Source: Epiperipatus broadwayi
Lineage: Eukaryota; Onychophora; Udeonychophora; Euonychophora; Peripatidae
Length of the DNA: 64,000 bases
Direction of reading: 5' to 3'
Assembly: GCA_028023455.1 (NCBI GenBank)
Contig: JAQFVV010013338.1
Coordinates: 1-64,000 of the forward strand
Shown here: positions 1 to 13,016 of the stretch, piece by piece
Layout of the letters: each line of letters starts with the position of its first letter
How positions within the stretch are numbered: position 1 is the first letter of the stretch
Notes under the pieces: generated by a model
Database searches by the model: none
Seen by the model: the letters and a program-made list of their open reading frames with translations, nothing else
Told to the model about the DNA's origin: nothing
Translations under genes and position numbers: made by a program

Positions 1-11
1 CATTGTAACCT

Positions 12-218
12 AATTAAAGAGAGTTCAAATAGATATTACCATACCTGAGTAAAGGAGTCCTTTGAATGATCATAAGTTCAAAAATTAAATGATGATCAAA
101 AGATATTATTAGATCTGAGTAAAGGAGTCCGATATCAAAATTAAAGGTTGATCAAATTATTATAGATGGTTACAATATAACTATTACCATATAAGTGAAG
201 GAGTTCAAATATCAAGAA
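12..218. repeat. Degenerate short tandem repeat, about three units
   Basis: A block containing 'ctgagtaaaggagtcc' recurs at about 44-61 and 115-131, with a weaker version ('ataagtgaaggagttcaaat') at about 199-218. Each is preceded by an 'agatattacc/agatattatt/actattacc' segment. Spacing is about 70-85 bp and the units are diverged. No coding potential is visible. It may continue to the left of the window. Confidence 0.5.
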
Positions 219-384
219 TTATTGGGAAATTATGAGCAAATTATTATAGCAATGTATTATATGGAATCACGTGAAGTGAGTACACTAGTAATTCAATAAA
301 ATATAACTCAGGTATACAGGCAGTAGGTTTTATCCACTTTCATTTCTTGGTTTGATGTTAAGTGCATGTTTAAACAAATACTAA

Positions 385-485
385 GTGAATATGGTCTAGC
401 AGGGCGCCACTAGATTATCTGAATCTAGACATGGTTATATCTAATAACCTTTCACATGTACCGGGTTTGAATCCCCTTTTTGGTA
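385..485 (+). other. tRNA-like sequence (SINE head or tRNA pseudogene)
   Basis: A perfect Pol III A-box match (TGGTCTAGCAG, 392-402) is followed by a B box with one mismatch (GGTTTGAATCC, 464-474). Between them a cloverleaf-like fold can be drawn: TCTA/TAGA D-arm, a TAGAT/ATCTA stem closing a 7-nt loop, a GGTTAT/ATAACC long variable-arm hairpin, then a GGG/CCC T-arm. The acceptor stem does not pair and U33 is missing, so it is not a working tRNA. The A-B spacing of 72 nt fits a long-variable-arm tRNA or a tRNA-derived SINE head. No SINE tail is recognised. Confidence 0.4.
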
Positions 486-3400
486 CTTTATTTCTAATAA
501 AAATGGAAGATTTTGTTTTTTGAGCCATATCACTATATGCACTAATATTTAGGTAAAAGTAAAACATCTATAAACCAAAGTGGAGTATACTAGACATAAA
601 TCATTTCTCAGATCTTAACATAACAAATGTGTTTCAATATTTTTATAAGTTCACTAGCTCAGATTAGATATAACTAATTTAGGATGGCAATTCACTCATC
701 CTTGCATGAAATAGATGATGGGATGTGGTTATAATAATACTAAGAAATCACTAAATATTATAAAATCAATATTTATTTATGGCCTTTAAACAGTTAAACA
801 GCTCATTAATTAAAAGGTTGATGACGATGATGATGATGATAATAATAACGATAATGACAAGGGTTTCAATTACAGCTCTAGGACTAAGCCTAAACATAAA
901 ACTAATTTTATAAAGAGATTCCTAATTATTGCTTAATTTTAGCATATTTACTTATATCTTAAATAACTAATATTCAACCATTGATGATGATGAATAATCA
1001 CACTTAACAAAGACTATACTTAATGAAATATATACGCCTCGTTTAATAAAACAAACTAATATTTATTACTACATTTCTAACATATACAGAAAAATTTCTA
1101 GATAATATGAAAATTGACATGAATAATAATAATAATAATAATTGATTATATTACAATCCTCAGATTAATTTTAAGTTCTTCCCCCTTTCCCTTCAAATGT
1201 ATTTTGTATTAAGTTGGACGTCACATTGACCATGATTTTCACTCCATGAGAAAAGTATTTAAAAAAAAAATATTATCTGCTCATTAGCACACATACTTTA
1301 AAATCCAACATGTAAATAGAATGTAAAAAAAAAAATGTTAGTAAAAATTGAAAGAGCAAGTTTTAGAAAAAAGTTTTAAATTATTTTCTCCCCCTCCCTT
1401 CCAAGCGCTGAAATCTATACTGAACTTGAAACAAAATAATCTAATATTCTAATACTACTCATTATTACACATTCACTTCCAATTATACACATATAAAAAT
1501 ATTATTATGTATGTGTGTGTTTTATCCCATGATAACAAAATATTATTTAAAACCAAAATAATAATATATTAGTTAAAACTAAAATCATAATACCATAAAA
1601 AAAAAATTGTTTTACACATTAATATTGTAAAATTAATAAACAAATAATTTTCATACATTCAAGATCATTTATGAAGCTCAAAGTTATTATTGGTAAGACA
1701 TTCTTGTTTTAATCGATCTGAATAGTCTTTAAAAGTTCTTTAAATAAAATATACCACTTTATTGCTAAAATGTTTATTAAGACTGATATCATAAAGAAAA
1801 TAGATATAAAAAGTCATATTACCGATCTTTTGTTTGTGGCGAATTTCCAAGGGTTCAAACTTGTCTTGTATAATGTTTATATTTCTGTAGCTACCATTTC
1901 CGTTTTACTGGGAACAATCTCTTTCTTGAGGTGGATAACTATTTGATGATGATGACTCTATTGAGGTTATTTGCTTTAGTGGACAATTTGGAAATCATTA
2001 TAGTAAATTTTCTTCTCTTCTTGTCAAGCATGTGGATGAAATACAGCAGTTGTTTTCCCATTTGTAAATTTTCTTGAGTTTAAAATCAGTTGTTGGAACA
2101 ATTAATTGGACTTGATGATTAATATTTATCAGTAGATTAATTCATCTTCTTTGAATGCAGGTGAATGCTTTCTTCCTTCTATTAAAAACATCTTATTTAT
2201 CTGGTCAGTTGAAAGGTGTAGAATATTATTTTAGACACATCTTTTCTTTCCTATGTGATGTGCAGCTTCCCCAGATGGTCCGGCAAATGGAATATACATA
2301 TAATTTTTCTAGCAAGGCATTTTTTTTATATTTTCAGCATTAAATTTGATAGTTTAACAATCTCAATCAATCACAATAATAATCTTATAATTCAAGACAG
2401 CTCTTTATATCCAATTTTTAGCTACCTTAACCAATCAGAGATAGCATCACTTGCTATTTTTGGACAAATTTGTTTTAATTAGATCTCTAATTTATTTTCA
2501 ACCAAAGTATTTTTTAACTGAAAAGTTTAATCCTTTTTCCAGACACTTTTGTTTTAAAAAAAAAAATAGACTCAATTCTTATTTCCTTTCTTTTGTTTTT
2601 TTTTTCTTTTTAACATCCAGGTAACACTTCAAATCTTTGAGCTTCCTTCTTTAGATCTTGATAAGGCAATTTCAAAATTATAGTTCTGACTCATGATAAG
2701 TTTCCAAAGTGACAATCATTTACAAAAAATTTACTACAAAGATCGATATCTGATTAAACAGATTTCCTCTTTTAACAAACAATTGTACAAAAAAAAAATA
2801 ATTTAACAGATTTAATACTTCCTTTTCTTTCAATATTTAGGAAATGTAAAATTTTGTATGTAATGTACACACATCCTTCATTCTTTCAAATCATTCATAA
2901 ACTAACCTTAAATAATATAATTGCTAGCTTAGTAATTATAACCCAATTATTTAATTAAATCTGTAACTTTTAAATCCCACTTATAATTAAAGAAAAGCAA
3001 AATAAAAGTATAGAATAAAATATTAGAATTGATCAAGCATAGGTTAGTTTTAAAGAAAGTTAAAATGTTTAATATTTGAAATATAAAATAATTAAATAAT
3101 TTACACATACATTGCCTATATGTATGCATTATAACTTTGCTTTTTAAAGAAAAATTAAATATTAAATAGTTTAAATGTGTGTATTACCTTTCTATCAACA
3201 CACAAACAAGTAAAGCATGTAATTGTTGACCCATTCTTTGTCTAAAGCTTTTAGAACTGGACCTTGTAGGGTTTAAACTTGGATGCCCTACAACTTCCTT
3301 TATGGTTATATAAAATTGTGATGATGATTTTGTTTGACCTTTTCTACATGCACATTACTATAAATTTGGCTAGTGACCAAATTGTAATGGCACAATATAT

Positions 3401-3870
3401 ATATATATATATATATTGAACCTGATTGAAATTCGATTTAATGTTGTTGTTATTAAACAAAAAAAAAAAAAAAGAAATTTATTAAGCTTTTAATTTTAAT
3501 TAAACATAGAGTGTAAATTTGCAATATTATTTAAAAAGAATGTGTGTATCCAAGTATACACGCGTTTATATGTAAAATGGATTTTTTTAAAAATGTTTAT
3601 CGATTTATTTTAAAATAGTTTTCATATACCGCCTGTTTTTAAATCCATTTGATTTAAAAACAAGCTGGCTAGCTAATTGCATTCCTGTTGCTTTTATTTT
3701 AATTATTGTAAACAATTTTGATAGCAGAGATTTGATTTTTATGTTGTTGTGTTCATTTCAATAAACCCTGGGCAGAATTCCTAGATAGATTGAGCGGGAG
3801 ATTAATATTTGCCCTGCCTAAGGTGTAGAAATTGGACAACAAGTAAAGTGTTTCACGGGAAATGGAGCAT
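486..3870. other. AT-rich intergenic stretch, no gene recognised
   Basis: It holds homopolymer A/T runs, a short (GAT)n/(AAT)n microsatellite at about 820-860 and 1121-1142, and a (TA)n tract at 3393-3415. Open frames of 60-75 codons at 2155-2482 and 2947-3129 have AT-rich chance composition and no motif. Around 1800-2700 base composition is slightly more balanced, but neither strand gave a recognisable protein. Confidence 0.5.
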
Positions 3871-3872
3871 CG

Positions 3873-3905
3873 TATAAATAGCCCCGAAAATTTGGAGTGT
3901 CAGTT
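3873..3905 (+). promoter_or_regulatory. Candidate Pol II core promoter: TATA box plus initiator
   Basis: TATAAATAG begins at 3873 and TCAGTT, an invertebrate-style initiator, lies at 3900-3905. The A of the initiator (3902) is 29 nt downstream of the first T of the TATA box, the expected geometry. Surrounding sequence (3770-4230) is visibly less AT-rich than its neighbours. The spacing is what makes this more than a chance TATA in an AT-rich region; it could still be a promoter of an unrecognised mobile element. Confidence 0.4.
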
Positions 3906-4229
3906 AATTCATTTTTGAGAGATAGACAAGTGGTTTTCTCACACAAAAGTTATAGCAGCGCAGACTTTTAAATTTCTGAATTAAAGGACATCAGCTGTTA
4001 TTAAATACTTTCGCCTGCAAAAATGAAAAATTCTATACTTGTTATCACCACCAGAATGGCTTGCTAATTCCACAAAAGACGGATCCCTGACTTCCAAGTT
4101 TGCTCCAGTAATGCTTTGAACACCTAAAAGAAGCCAGAACCTCTTTACATCTACTTTGCTGCCTAAAGAACCTGAAAATGAACTTAATTAAAAGTGCACA
4201 CTCTACGTGAACATTGCTTTTACTGAAAG
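3902..4229 (+). other. Possible noncoding first exon downstream of the promoter
   Basis: From the predicted start at 3902 the sequence runs 328 nt to a good splice donor, AAAG|GTAACT, at 4229/4230. It contains only short ATG frames: a 14-codon one starting at about 4023 and an 11-codon one near 4180. If transcribed, this would therefore be 5' UTR with upstream ORFs. No matching coding exon is recognised downstream in the window. This is inference from promoter geometry plus donor. Confidence 0.25.
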
Positions 4230-4479
4230 GTAACTATTTTCATTTTTATTCTTCCAGGGTAAATTAATTCTCATTAAATCTCCACTCAATCTAATCATAA
4301 ATATGTCTTCTTAAATCAATATAGGCTCATATCTAATATTTGCTGTGTTTTCCAATATTTTATAGTGTGTCTTGGAATCTTAGTTTTACGCTTCCAATTT
4401 TCTTTCAGTTTTGTTTATTGGAGAGTGACGAATGAGTTTTATATTTTATGCCTCGCTTGTGTAAATGCTTTAGCAGTCT

Positions 4480-4550
<71 letters not shown>

Positions 4551-5625
4551 GCTTACCTGTAATTATTTAGTATTCAATAATTAATTTTATACTCTATGTT
4601 TGCCCTTATACTCTATGTTTGCCCTCTTGCTAAACCTCCAAAAATCTTTTGGCTGATGACTTTATTGTCTAATTTTCCGCAGGTGGAGATTTCGTTTCTA
4701 ATATCTCCAAAAAAAAAGCGGAAATTAGAATTGTGTTTTTCTTTGTAATTTTATAAGTCGTCAGCAGGAAGATAAATTTTATCCTTTCTTAAATTACAGG
4801 TGAGCAATACTTTCGGTCTGCTAGAGTATTTAAACTTTTGATATTTCGTACTCATGTGCACTCTCCGATAGATTTCTTTTTGTAGTTATTATGTGTGCTT
4901 TAAATTTATCAGTGCGTGTACTCAGAATTTGTTTGTAAGTTTATTTTCTTTTCTTTATTTGCTGGGGCAGACGTAACTGTTTTTCTAATCATTTACTTGT
5001 CTTTTATTGGGACCATTAATTATTAATTTTAAAGTAATTTTCGCCAATCGTTTGGCTGGGATTCACCAGTTTTAATTGTTTCTTCATTTCAGTCATGTTT
5101 GTCGGTTGTTCTTGAGTTGGATCAATCACCATTATTTTAAACGTAGTAATAGGTGTAGCTCATACCGATATAAGGACATTCAAGGTCTGACCAATTTTTT
5201 TTAGATCTTGAACAGCTCATCGGTGCTGGATTCTTTGGTCTATTTCAGGGGCATAGAGTTTAAATATCTGAAAGTGAAAACCAATGTTTAGGTGAATCCT
5301 CTGCTGAATGAAATTTGCTTCATCCCTTTTACATTTGTTTATTAGAAGATCAGTCAGTCTGTCATAGCTTTGCCTTTAGTATGTCTGGTACATGCCTGAG
5401 TTAACCCCCATCTCTTGTGTCATAAACTTATATTTAATAATTTATTTTCTCATAATAAAATTTATGAAATATTTTTAACTTAATTTGGCTGATGTTTGTC
5501 TTTGTGCTTTTGTCTCAATTGTCTAAACAATTTAAGATCTATTGTTTCTCCCTGAGTCTAGTCGGTGCAAACCATCATCATCATCTATTCTGATCACAGT
5601 AAACAAATTTTCCAGACACGTAGTG

Positions 5626-5642
5626 GTCTGGTGGCGCCCTCT
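5626..5642 (+). promoter_or_regulatory. CTCF-like core motif
   Basis: The sequence CTGGTGGCGCCCTCTG is close to the bilaterian CTCF core (AGRTGGCGCY/CAGRKGGCRSY) with one core mismatch, inside otherwise AT-rich DNA. A similar core, CTAGTGGCGCCCTGCT, lies in the opposite orientation at 399-414, overlapping the tRNA-like sequence. A motif match alone is weak evidence. Confidence 0.2.
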
Positions 5643-6852
5643 GTTTCAGAATAGATTGAATATCCGGTATAATATATATATATATATATATAATAGTCTT
5701 TGAGTAAAGTATATAACCAGGTTACATCAATGGATTCAAGACATTGTACCAGAAGTGTTGCCTGATAGGAGTTTGCTGTCACCATTACAATAACATAGAC
5801 CAAACAAACGTCACCCCATTTCTTCCCAACATCTGCCTATTGTAACCTACAATGCAGAACACAGAAACAACCTAAATCAACTATAAATAAATCTATCAAA
5901 TGCACTTACTTCAAAACTCATATATCAGATTTTTTTTCACATTATAAATCTTATAATAATGAATACAATTACTGAAAATAATAATAAATAATAATTATCT
6001 TAATAAAATATGACCATACAATTACCCTAATTAGTTTGAAATTTCTCTCAGGATTTACATTGTAATTTAGATATCTAAAATTTTAAATATTTGCATATTA
6101 AACGTGCTTTAAAGCATTTAAATTTTTTCTGTGTAAATATTAAAGTTGTATAACACATAAACATATCAAAGATTATAATCTTATAATAAATGAATTTATA
6201 ATAATCGCATGCAGATATGGCACATTTTATGCTACCCACAACATTACAAAAACACAATAAATAATAATTAACAAGATATATGACTTGCCACAAAGCAGAT
6301 GAAATAGATAAGTAAATCAAATAAATAATAATATGTGATCATTGATCCATACTCTTTTTAAAACAAGGAATAATAAAACTTGATTATTATGAGATTCTCT
6401 GGTTAATGAATGCAATAGTAATGACAATGAAAACAAAAATGTTATTTTATTAATAACAGAAATATTTATTTAGAATATAAATAAATATTTAAATTTAGTA
6501 CATTAGATATTAAAAAAATAATTTTAATTTTAAAAATTAAAATAAAGTATTTAACAATTTTGCAATAAATATCCCCTTTAAATATTGCTACAAAATTATA
6601 ATAATAATCATTCCACTATTTATTAAATTCTCATCCTTAATATCTAACACAGTTTTCCATCTATTTTATATTAAAGTTAAAACAACAAGTATATATACCC
6701 ATATTATGCCACTAGAGTGATATGAACTACTTTATGATATCAACTACAGCTCAAAAGCAGGATGAAAGAGTATTTGTTTTACATTACAAAGATGGCATAG
6801 TGTATAAATTATAAGCACACCATTGCAACACTATTAGTACTTAATTAGAGGC

Positions 6853-6856
<4 letters not shown>

Positions 6857-6947
<91 letters not shown>
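6857..6947. repeat. (TA)n microsatellite, about 90 bp
   Basis: This is an uninterrupted alternating TA tract. It is one of at least fourteen such tracts in the window; the others not listed separately are at 3393-3415, 4487-4551, 5671-5692 and 25949-26036. Confidence 0.95.
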
Positions 6948-6949
<2 letters not shown>

Positions 6950-7554
6950 CACTTCAAGAACTACTTTAACATTAAATTGCAGTAGCAAGCAAATACCCTT
7001 AAAATAAATATGACTTGAAAAGCCTTTAAATACTCAATAACACATTTAAACATTGCGATATTGGCAAGGTAAATAATAAACAATATACGAATAGATACAC
7101 AGTATCTATGAGCAGACAGTGCTAAAAGTTTAATAAGCCCAATCTCTTTTTCATGGAGAGGCTGAAAATAGGCAATAGTATGAGAAAAAATATCAACACC
7201 AATTGTTGAATTAACAGCTCACTTCAAGCAGCATGTTATTAACTAAATAAGCATGATATAAATGTAATAATAGCAATAATAGTAGATAAATAATCACTTG
7301 ATCACATTCTCATATGTATAATAAAACATATAAATTATTAATGTACATGAACTCACAAAATATGATGCTATAACAAAATGACTTATTATAATTTTTACAT
7401 GCTATCTAAATATGCCATGACTTTCAGACATTGTAAATGTTCACATATACCAAATATAAATACTATTTTACCCCAATATGGCAATTCATTATATCAATCA
7501 TCAATTCAAAGAACTTTCAGTAATTGACAAAATGAAATATTTATCTAGATGTAT

Positions 7555-10500
7555 TTCAAATTAACTTACGAGAGAGTGCAAGTCTCTCAGCGCTTGTGAT
7601 TATTAATAGCCAATCAGATCGTAAATACTGGGACAACGATTTAACAAGAAAAGAGTGGTAACCACTCTTAACTTTACTTGTCTGTCTATATATCCAAGCC
7701 AGTCCAAAGTACTTATATCTGAAAGTGTGAATATTAAATACCTTCACACACTACTCACTGACTTCAAATTACAAACATACAGCATGAAATCTTTAGATTC
7801 ACTATGCAGTAGATTATCGATGTTATAAATTGCAGAAATATATGTAAATAATATTTATTTTCAAAGCGCAGATGATTTGAAATTAACTTATGAGAGAGTG
7901 CAAGTCTCTCAGCGCTTGTGATTATTAATAGCCAATCAGATCGTAAATACTGGGACAACGATTTAACAAGAAAAGAGTGGTAACCACTCTTAACTTTACT
8001 TGTCTGTCTATATATCCAAGCCAATCCAAAGTACTTATATCTGAAAGTGTGAATATTAAATACCTTCACACACTACTCACTGACTTCAAATTACAAACAT
8101 ACAGCATGAAATCTTTAGATTCACTATGCAGTAGATTATCGATGTTATAAATTGCAGAAATATATGTAAATAATATTTATTTTCAAAGCGCAGATGATTT
8201 GAAATTAACTTACGAGAGAGTGCAAGTCTCTCAGCGCTTGTGATTATTAATAGCCAATCAGATCGTAAATACTGGGACAACGATTTAACAAGAAAAGAGT
8301 GGTAACCACTCTTAACTTTACTTGTCTGTCTATATATCCAAGCCAGTCCAAAGTACTTATATCTGAAAGTGTGAATATTAAATACCTTCACACACTACTC
8401 ACTGACTTCAAATTACAAACATACAGCATGAAATCTTTAGATTCACTATGCAGTAGATTATCGATGTTATAAATTGCAGAAATATATGTAAATAATATTT
8501 ATTTTCAAAGCGCAGATGATTTGAAATTAACTTACGAGAGAGTGCAAGTCTCTCAGCGCTTGTGATTATTAATAGCCAATCAGATCGTAAATACTGGGAC
8601 AACGATTTAACAAGAAAAGAGTGGTAACCACTCTTAACTTTACTTGTCTGTCTATATATCCAAGCCAGTCCAAAGTACTTATATCTGAAAGTGTGAATAT
8701 TAAATATCTTCACACACTACTCACTGACTTCAAATTACAAACATACAGCATGAAATCTTTAGATTCACTATGCAGTAGATTATCGATGTTATAAATTGCA
8801 GAAATATATGTAAATAATATTTATTTTCAAAGCGCAGATGATTTGAAATTAACTTACGAGAGAGTGCAAGTCTCTCAGCGCTTGTGATTATTAATAGCCA
8901 ATCAGATCGTAAATACTGGGACAACGATTTAACAAGAAAAGAGTGGTAACCACTCTTAACTTTACTTGTCTGTCTATATATCCAAGCCAGTCCAAAGTAC
9001 TTATATCTGAAAGTGTGGTTATTAAATACCTTCACACACTACTCACTGACTTCAAATTACAAACATACAGCATGAAATCTTTAGATTCACTATGCAGTAG
9101 ATTATCGATGTTATAAATTGCAGAAATATATGTAAATAATATTTATTTTCAAAGCGCAGATGATTTGAAATTAACTTACGAGAGAGTGCAAGTCTCTCAG
9201 CGCTTGTGATTATTAATAGCCAATCAGATCGTAAATACTGGGACAACGATTTAACAAGAAAAGAGTGGTAACCACTCTTAACTTTACTTGTCTGTCTATA
9301 TATCCAAGCCAGTCCAAAGTACTTATATCTGAAAGTGTGAATATTAAATACCTTCACACACTACTCATTGACTTCAAATTACAAACATACAGCATGAAAT
9401 CTTTAGATTCACTATGCAGTAGATTATCGATGTTATAAATTGCAGAAATATATGTAAATAATATTTATTTTCAAAGCGCAGATGATTTGAAATTAACTTA
9501 CGAGAGAGTGCAAGTCTCTCAGCACTTGTGATTATTAATAGCCAATCAGATCGTAAATACTGGGACAACGATTTAACAAGAAAAGAGTGGTAACCACTCT
9601 TAACTTTACTTGTCTGTCTATATATCCAAGCCAATCCAAAGTACTTATATCTGAAAGTGTGAATATTAAATACCTTCACACACTACTCACTGACTTCAAA
9701 TTACAAACATACAGCATGAAATCTTTAGATTCACTATGCAGTAGATTATCGATGTTATAAATTGCAGAAATATATGTAAATAATATTTATTTTCAAAGCG
9801 CAGATGATTTGAAATTAACTTACGAGAGAGTGCAAGTCTCTCAGCGCTTGTGATTATTAATAGCCAATCAGATCGTAAATACTGTGACAACGATTTAACA
9901 AGAAAAGAGTGGTAACCACTCTTAACTTTACTTGTCTGTCTATATATCCAAGCCAGTCCAAAGTACTTATATCTAAAAGTGTGAATATTAAATACCTTCA
10001 CACACTACTCACTGACTTCAAATTACAAACATACAGCATGAAATCTTTAGATTCACTATGCAGTAGATTATCGATGTTATAAATTGCAGAACTATATGTA
10101 AATAATATTTATTTTCAAAGCGCAGATGATTTGAAATTAACTTACGAGAGAGTGCAAGTCTCTCAGCGCTTGTGATTATTAATAGCCAATCAGATCGTAA
10201 ATACTGGGACAACGATTTAACAAGAAAAGAGTGGTAACCACTCTTAACTTTACTTGTCTGTCTATATATCCAAGCCAGTCCAAAGTACTTATATCTGAAA
10301 GTGTGAATATTAAATACCTTCACACACTACTCACTGACTTCAAATTACAAACATACAGCATGAAATCTTTAGATTCACTATGCAGTAGATTATCGATGTT
10401 ATAAATTGCAGAAATATATGTAAATAATATTTATTTTCAAAGCGCAGATGATTTGAAATTAACTTACGAGAGAGTGCAAGTCTCTCAGCGCTTGTGATTA

Positions 10501-11650
10501 TTAATAGCCAATCAGATCGTAAATACTGGGACAACGATTTAACAAGAAAAGAGTGGTAACCACTCTTAACTTTACTTGTCTGTCTATATATCCAAGCCAG
10601 TCCAAAGTACTTATATCTGAAAGTGTGAATATTAAATACCTTCACACACTACTCACTGACTTCAAATTACAAACATACAGCATGAAATCTTTAGATTCAC
10701 TATGCAGTAGATTATCGATGTTATAAATTGCAGAAATATATGTAAATAATATTTATTTTCAAAGCGCCCGATGATTTGAAATTAACTTACGAGAGAGTGC
10801 AAGTCTCTCAGCGCTTGTGATTATTAATAGCCAATCAGATCGTAAATACTGGGACAATGATTTAACAAGAAAAGAGTGGTAACCACTCTTAACTTTACTT
10901 GTCTGTCTATATATCCAAGCCAGTCCAAAGTACTTATATCTGAAAGTGTGAATATTAAATACCTTCACACACTACTCACTGACTTCAAATTACAAACATA
11001 CAGCATGAAATCTTTAGATTCACTATGCAGTAGATTATCGATGTTATAAATTGCAGAAATATATGTAAATAATATTTATTTTCAAAGCGCAGATGATTTG
11101 AAATTAACTTACGAGAGAGTGCAAGTCTCTCAGCGCTTGTGATTATTAATAGCCAATCAGATCGTAAATACTGGGACAACGATTTAACAAGAAAGGAGTG
11201 GTAACCACTCTTAACTTTACTTGTCTGTCTATATATCCAAGCCAGTCCAAAGTACTTATATCTGAAAGTGTGAATATTAAATACCTTCACACACTACTCA
11301 CTGACTTCAAATTACAAACATACAGCATGAAATCTTTAGATTCACTATGCAGTAGATTATCGATGTTATAAATTGCAGAAATATATGTAAATAATATTTA
11401 TTTTCAAAGCGCAGATGATTTGAAATTAACTTACGAGAGAGTGCAAGTCTCTCAGCGCTTGTGATTATTAATAGCCAATCAGATCGTAAATACTGGGACA
11501 ACGATTTAACAAGAAAAGAGTGGTAACCACTCTTAACTTTACTTGTCTGTCTATATATCCAAGCCAGTCCAAAGTACTTATATCTGAAAGTGTGAATATT
11601 AAATACCTTCACACACTACTCACTGACTTCAAATTACAAACATACAGCAT
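7555..11650. repeat. 322-bp satellite array, about 12.7 units
   Basis: Twelve further units follow a left partial unit (starting about 7555), with period 322 bp; one unit is 323 bp. The last stops at about 11650 at an A/T homopolymer. Units differ by only zero to two substitutions each, so the array is young or homogenised. Each unit contains a perfect 19-bp palindrome (AAGAGTGGTAACCACTCTT, first at 7651-7669), a GAGAGA/TCTCTC hairpin with a 7-nt loop, a CCAAT motif, and AAGCGC/GCGCTT arms about 40 nt apart. A 101-codon minus-strand frame spans 306 of the 322 bp in most units. It is broken by a one-base gain at about 10768. Confidence 0.97.
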
Positions 11651-12226
11651 TTTTTTAAAAAAAAAAACAATATTTGTTTCTTATAAAACTCTCAGGCAGC
11701 AAATTCTATTATAAATATTCCCATAATACCTTGTGAAGTATATTAATAACATAAAGATAAAATATAAGTTTACAATTATATAATACAAAAATAAACTGTA
11801 AATATTTGAAACTCATATATGCAAAATTCATTTTACCCTCAATTTAAAGCGTTAATTTCTTCCCATTTATAATAAGAATTACTCCCTTTAGTAAGGAGTA
11901 CTTTTTGATTTCTTCTTCTCTAGAAGTTATTATACTAGTCATTCATTTTACAGATTGAAAAAAAAAACACTTATGTAAGTCTTCAAGTCAGATATTCCTT
12001 AAAATATTTTATGTGAAAAATATTTAGTTCAATAAAGTAAAATATTGGCAAAGCCAGGAGCAGATTTAATGACTGATGAATAGCAAAACTGTTCCGTGTA
12101 AGTTTGAAAATTATTTAATTAATCTTTAAGAATAAAATAAATTTAAAATATTTCTTTTTTTTTGTTGAGTAGCAAAATAAACCAGCAATCAATAAATAGA
12201 CTAATTACAGATACTTAATCAATACT

Positions 12227-12227
12227 G

Positions 12228-12306
<79 letters not shown>

Positions 12307-12350
12307 GAACAACAACAACAACAACAACAACAACTACAATAACAACAACA
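12227..12350. repeat. Compound microsatellite (ATA)n then (AAC)n
   Basis: About 80 bp of ATA repeats pass directly into about 44 bp of AAC/ACA repeats with a few interruptions. Confidence 0.95.
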
Positions 12351-12678
12351 TTTTGTTGGCATTGGCTGAAAGGTAAAAAAATGTCAATAAAGTCTTTTTT
12401 AAGGTTCTGAAATATTATATTTTAATAACTTTTTCATCCACTAAATTTATGAAAAGAATTTTGAAGGTATCACATTTTGTCGCATTTTTAAAGTTGATTG
12501 AAACTTGAAAATAAATCATCTTTTACTTTTCTTTCACTTTTAAATGAAAAAAATATGTAGCTTTAAATTCTATTTTCAACAAGAATAAAAAAATGTAAGT
12601 ATTTTACTATTGGTATTCTATATAACTTATTTAAAAGATAAAATTGATGAAGTCATTATTAGAGTTAATGTCAGTATT

Positions 12679-12680
<2 letters not shown>

Positions 12681-12772
<92 letters not shown>
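12681..12772. repeat. (TA)n at the 3' tail of the RTE LINE
   Basis: A TA tract immediately follows, in element orientation, the ...GGTTGATGA 3' terminus of the minus-strand LINE. RTE elements commonly end in short simple repeats. This tract may be an expanded tail or the target. Confidence 0.9.
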
Positions 12773-12774
<2 letters not shown>

Positions 12775-13016
12775 TCAACCATTATCAATCCACTGCAGGA
12801 TGAAGGTCTCTCCAAGTTCAATACATATTTTTCTATTTTAGCTTCTTTTCCCCACATCACCCCTGCACACTTTCTTATTTCATCCATCCATCTCATGTGT
12901 GGTCTATTTCTGAGTCTTTTATAATCTCTTGGAATCCAGTTTAAAATTTCAATTGTTCATCTATTATCATCTCTTCTAACTATATGCCCAGCCTAACTCC
13001 ACTTCAGTCTTTTAAT

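Larger units (their letters stand above)
4230..7554. other. AT-rich stretch with microsatellites, no gene recognised
   Basis: It contains (TA)n tracts at about 4487-4551, 5671-5692 and 6857-6947 and otherwise single-copy-looking AT-rich DNA. Short frames (4365-4562, 5594-5803, 6075-6320) include translated TA repeats or lack any motif. A GC-rich island at 5620-5645 carries a CTCF-like core, listed separately. Confidence 0.5.
11651..12774. other. AT-rich stretch with trinucleotide and (TA)n repeats
   Basis: No gene is recognised. It holds the (ATA)n/(AAC)n compound repeat at 12227-12350 and a (TA)n tract at 12681-12772 that directly abuts the 3' end of the RTE LINE. Confidence 0.6.

Noticed and set aside
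385-485. Functional tRNA gene
   Set aside because: The acceptor stem does not pair, U33 is absent and the B box has a mismatch. Kept only as tRNA-like.
7764-11612. Tandem family of 101-residue proteins on the minus strand
   Set aside because: The frame repeats because the DNA is a satellite. It has no known motif, spans nearly the whole unit, and one unit is frameshifted. Not annotated as genes; the synonymous-change hint is recorded as a finding only.
7555-11650. CRISPR-like array
   Set aside because: The whole 322-bp unit is repeated with no unique spacers, in a eukaryotic context.
12610-12924. Open frames rich in Ile-Tyr repeats here and at 18735-19157, 25864-26049, 57812-58135 and 58544-58772
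   Set aside because: They are translations of (TA)n tracts.
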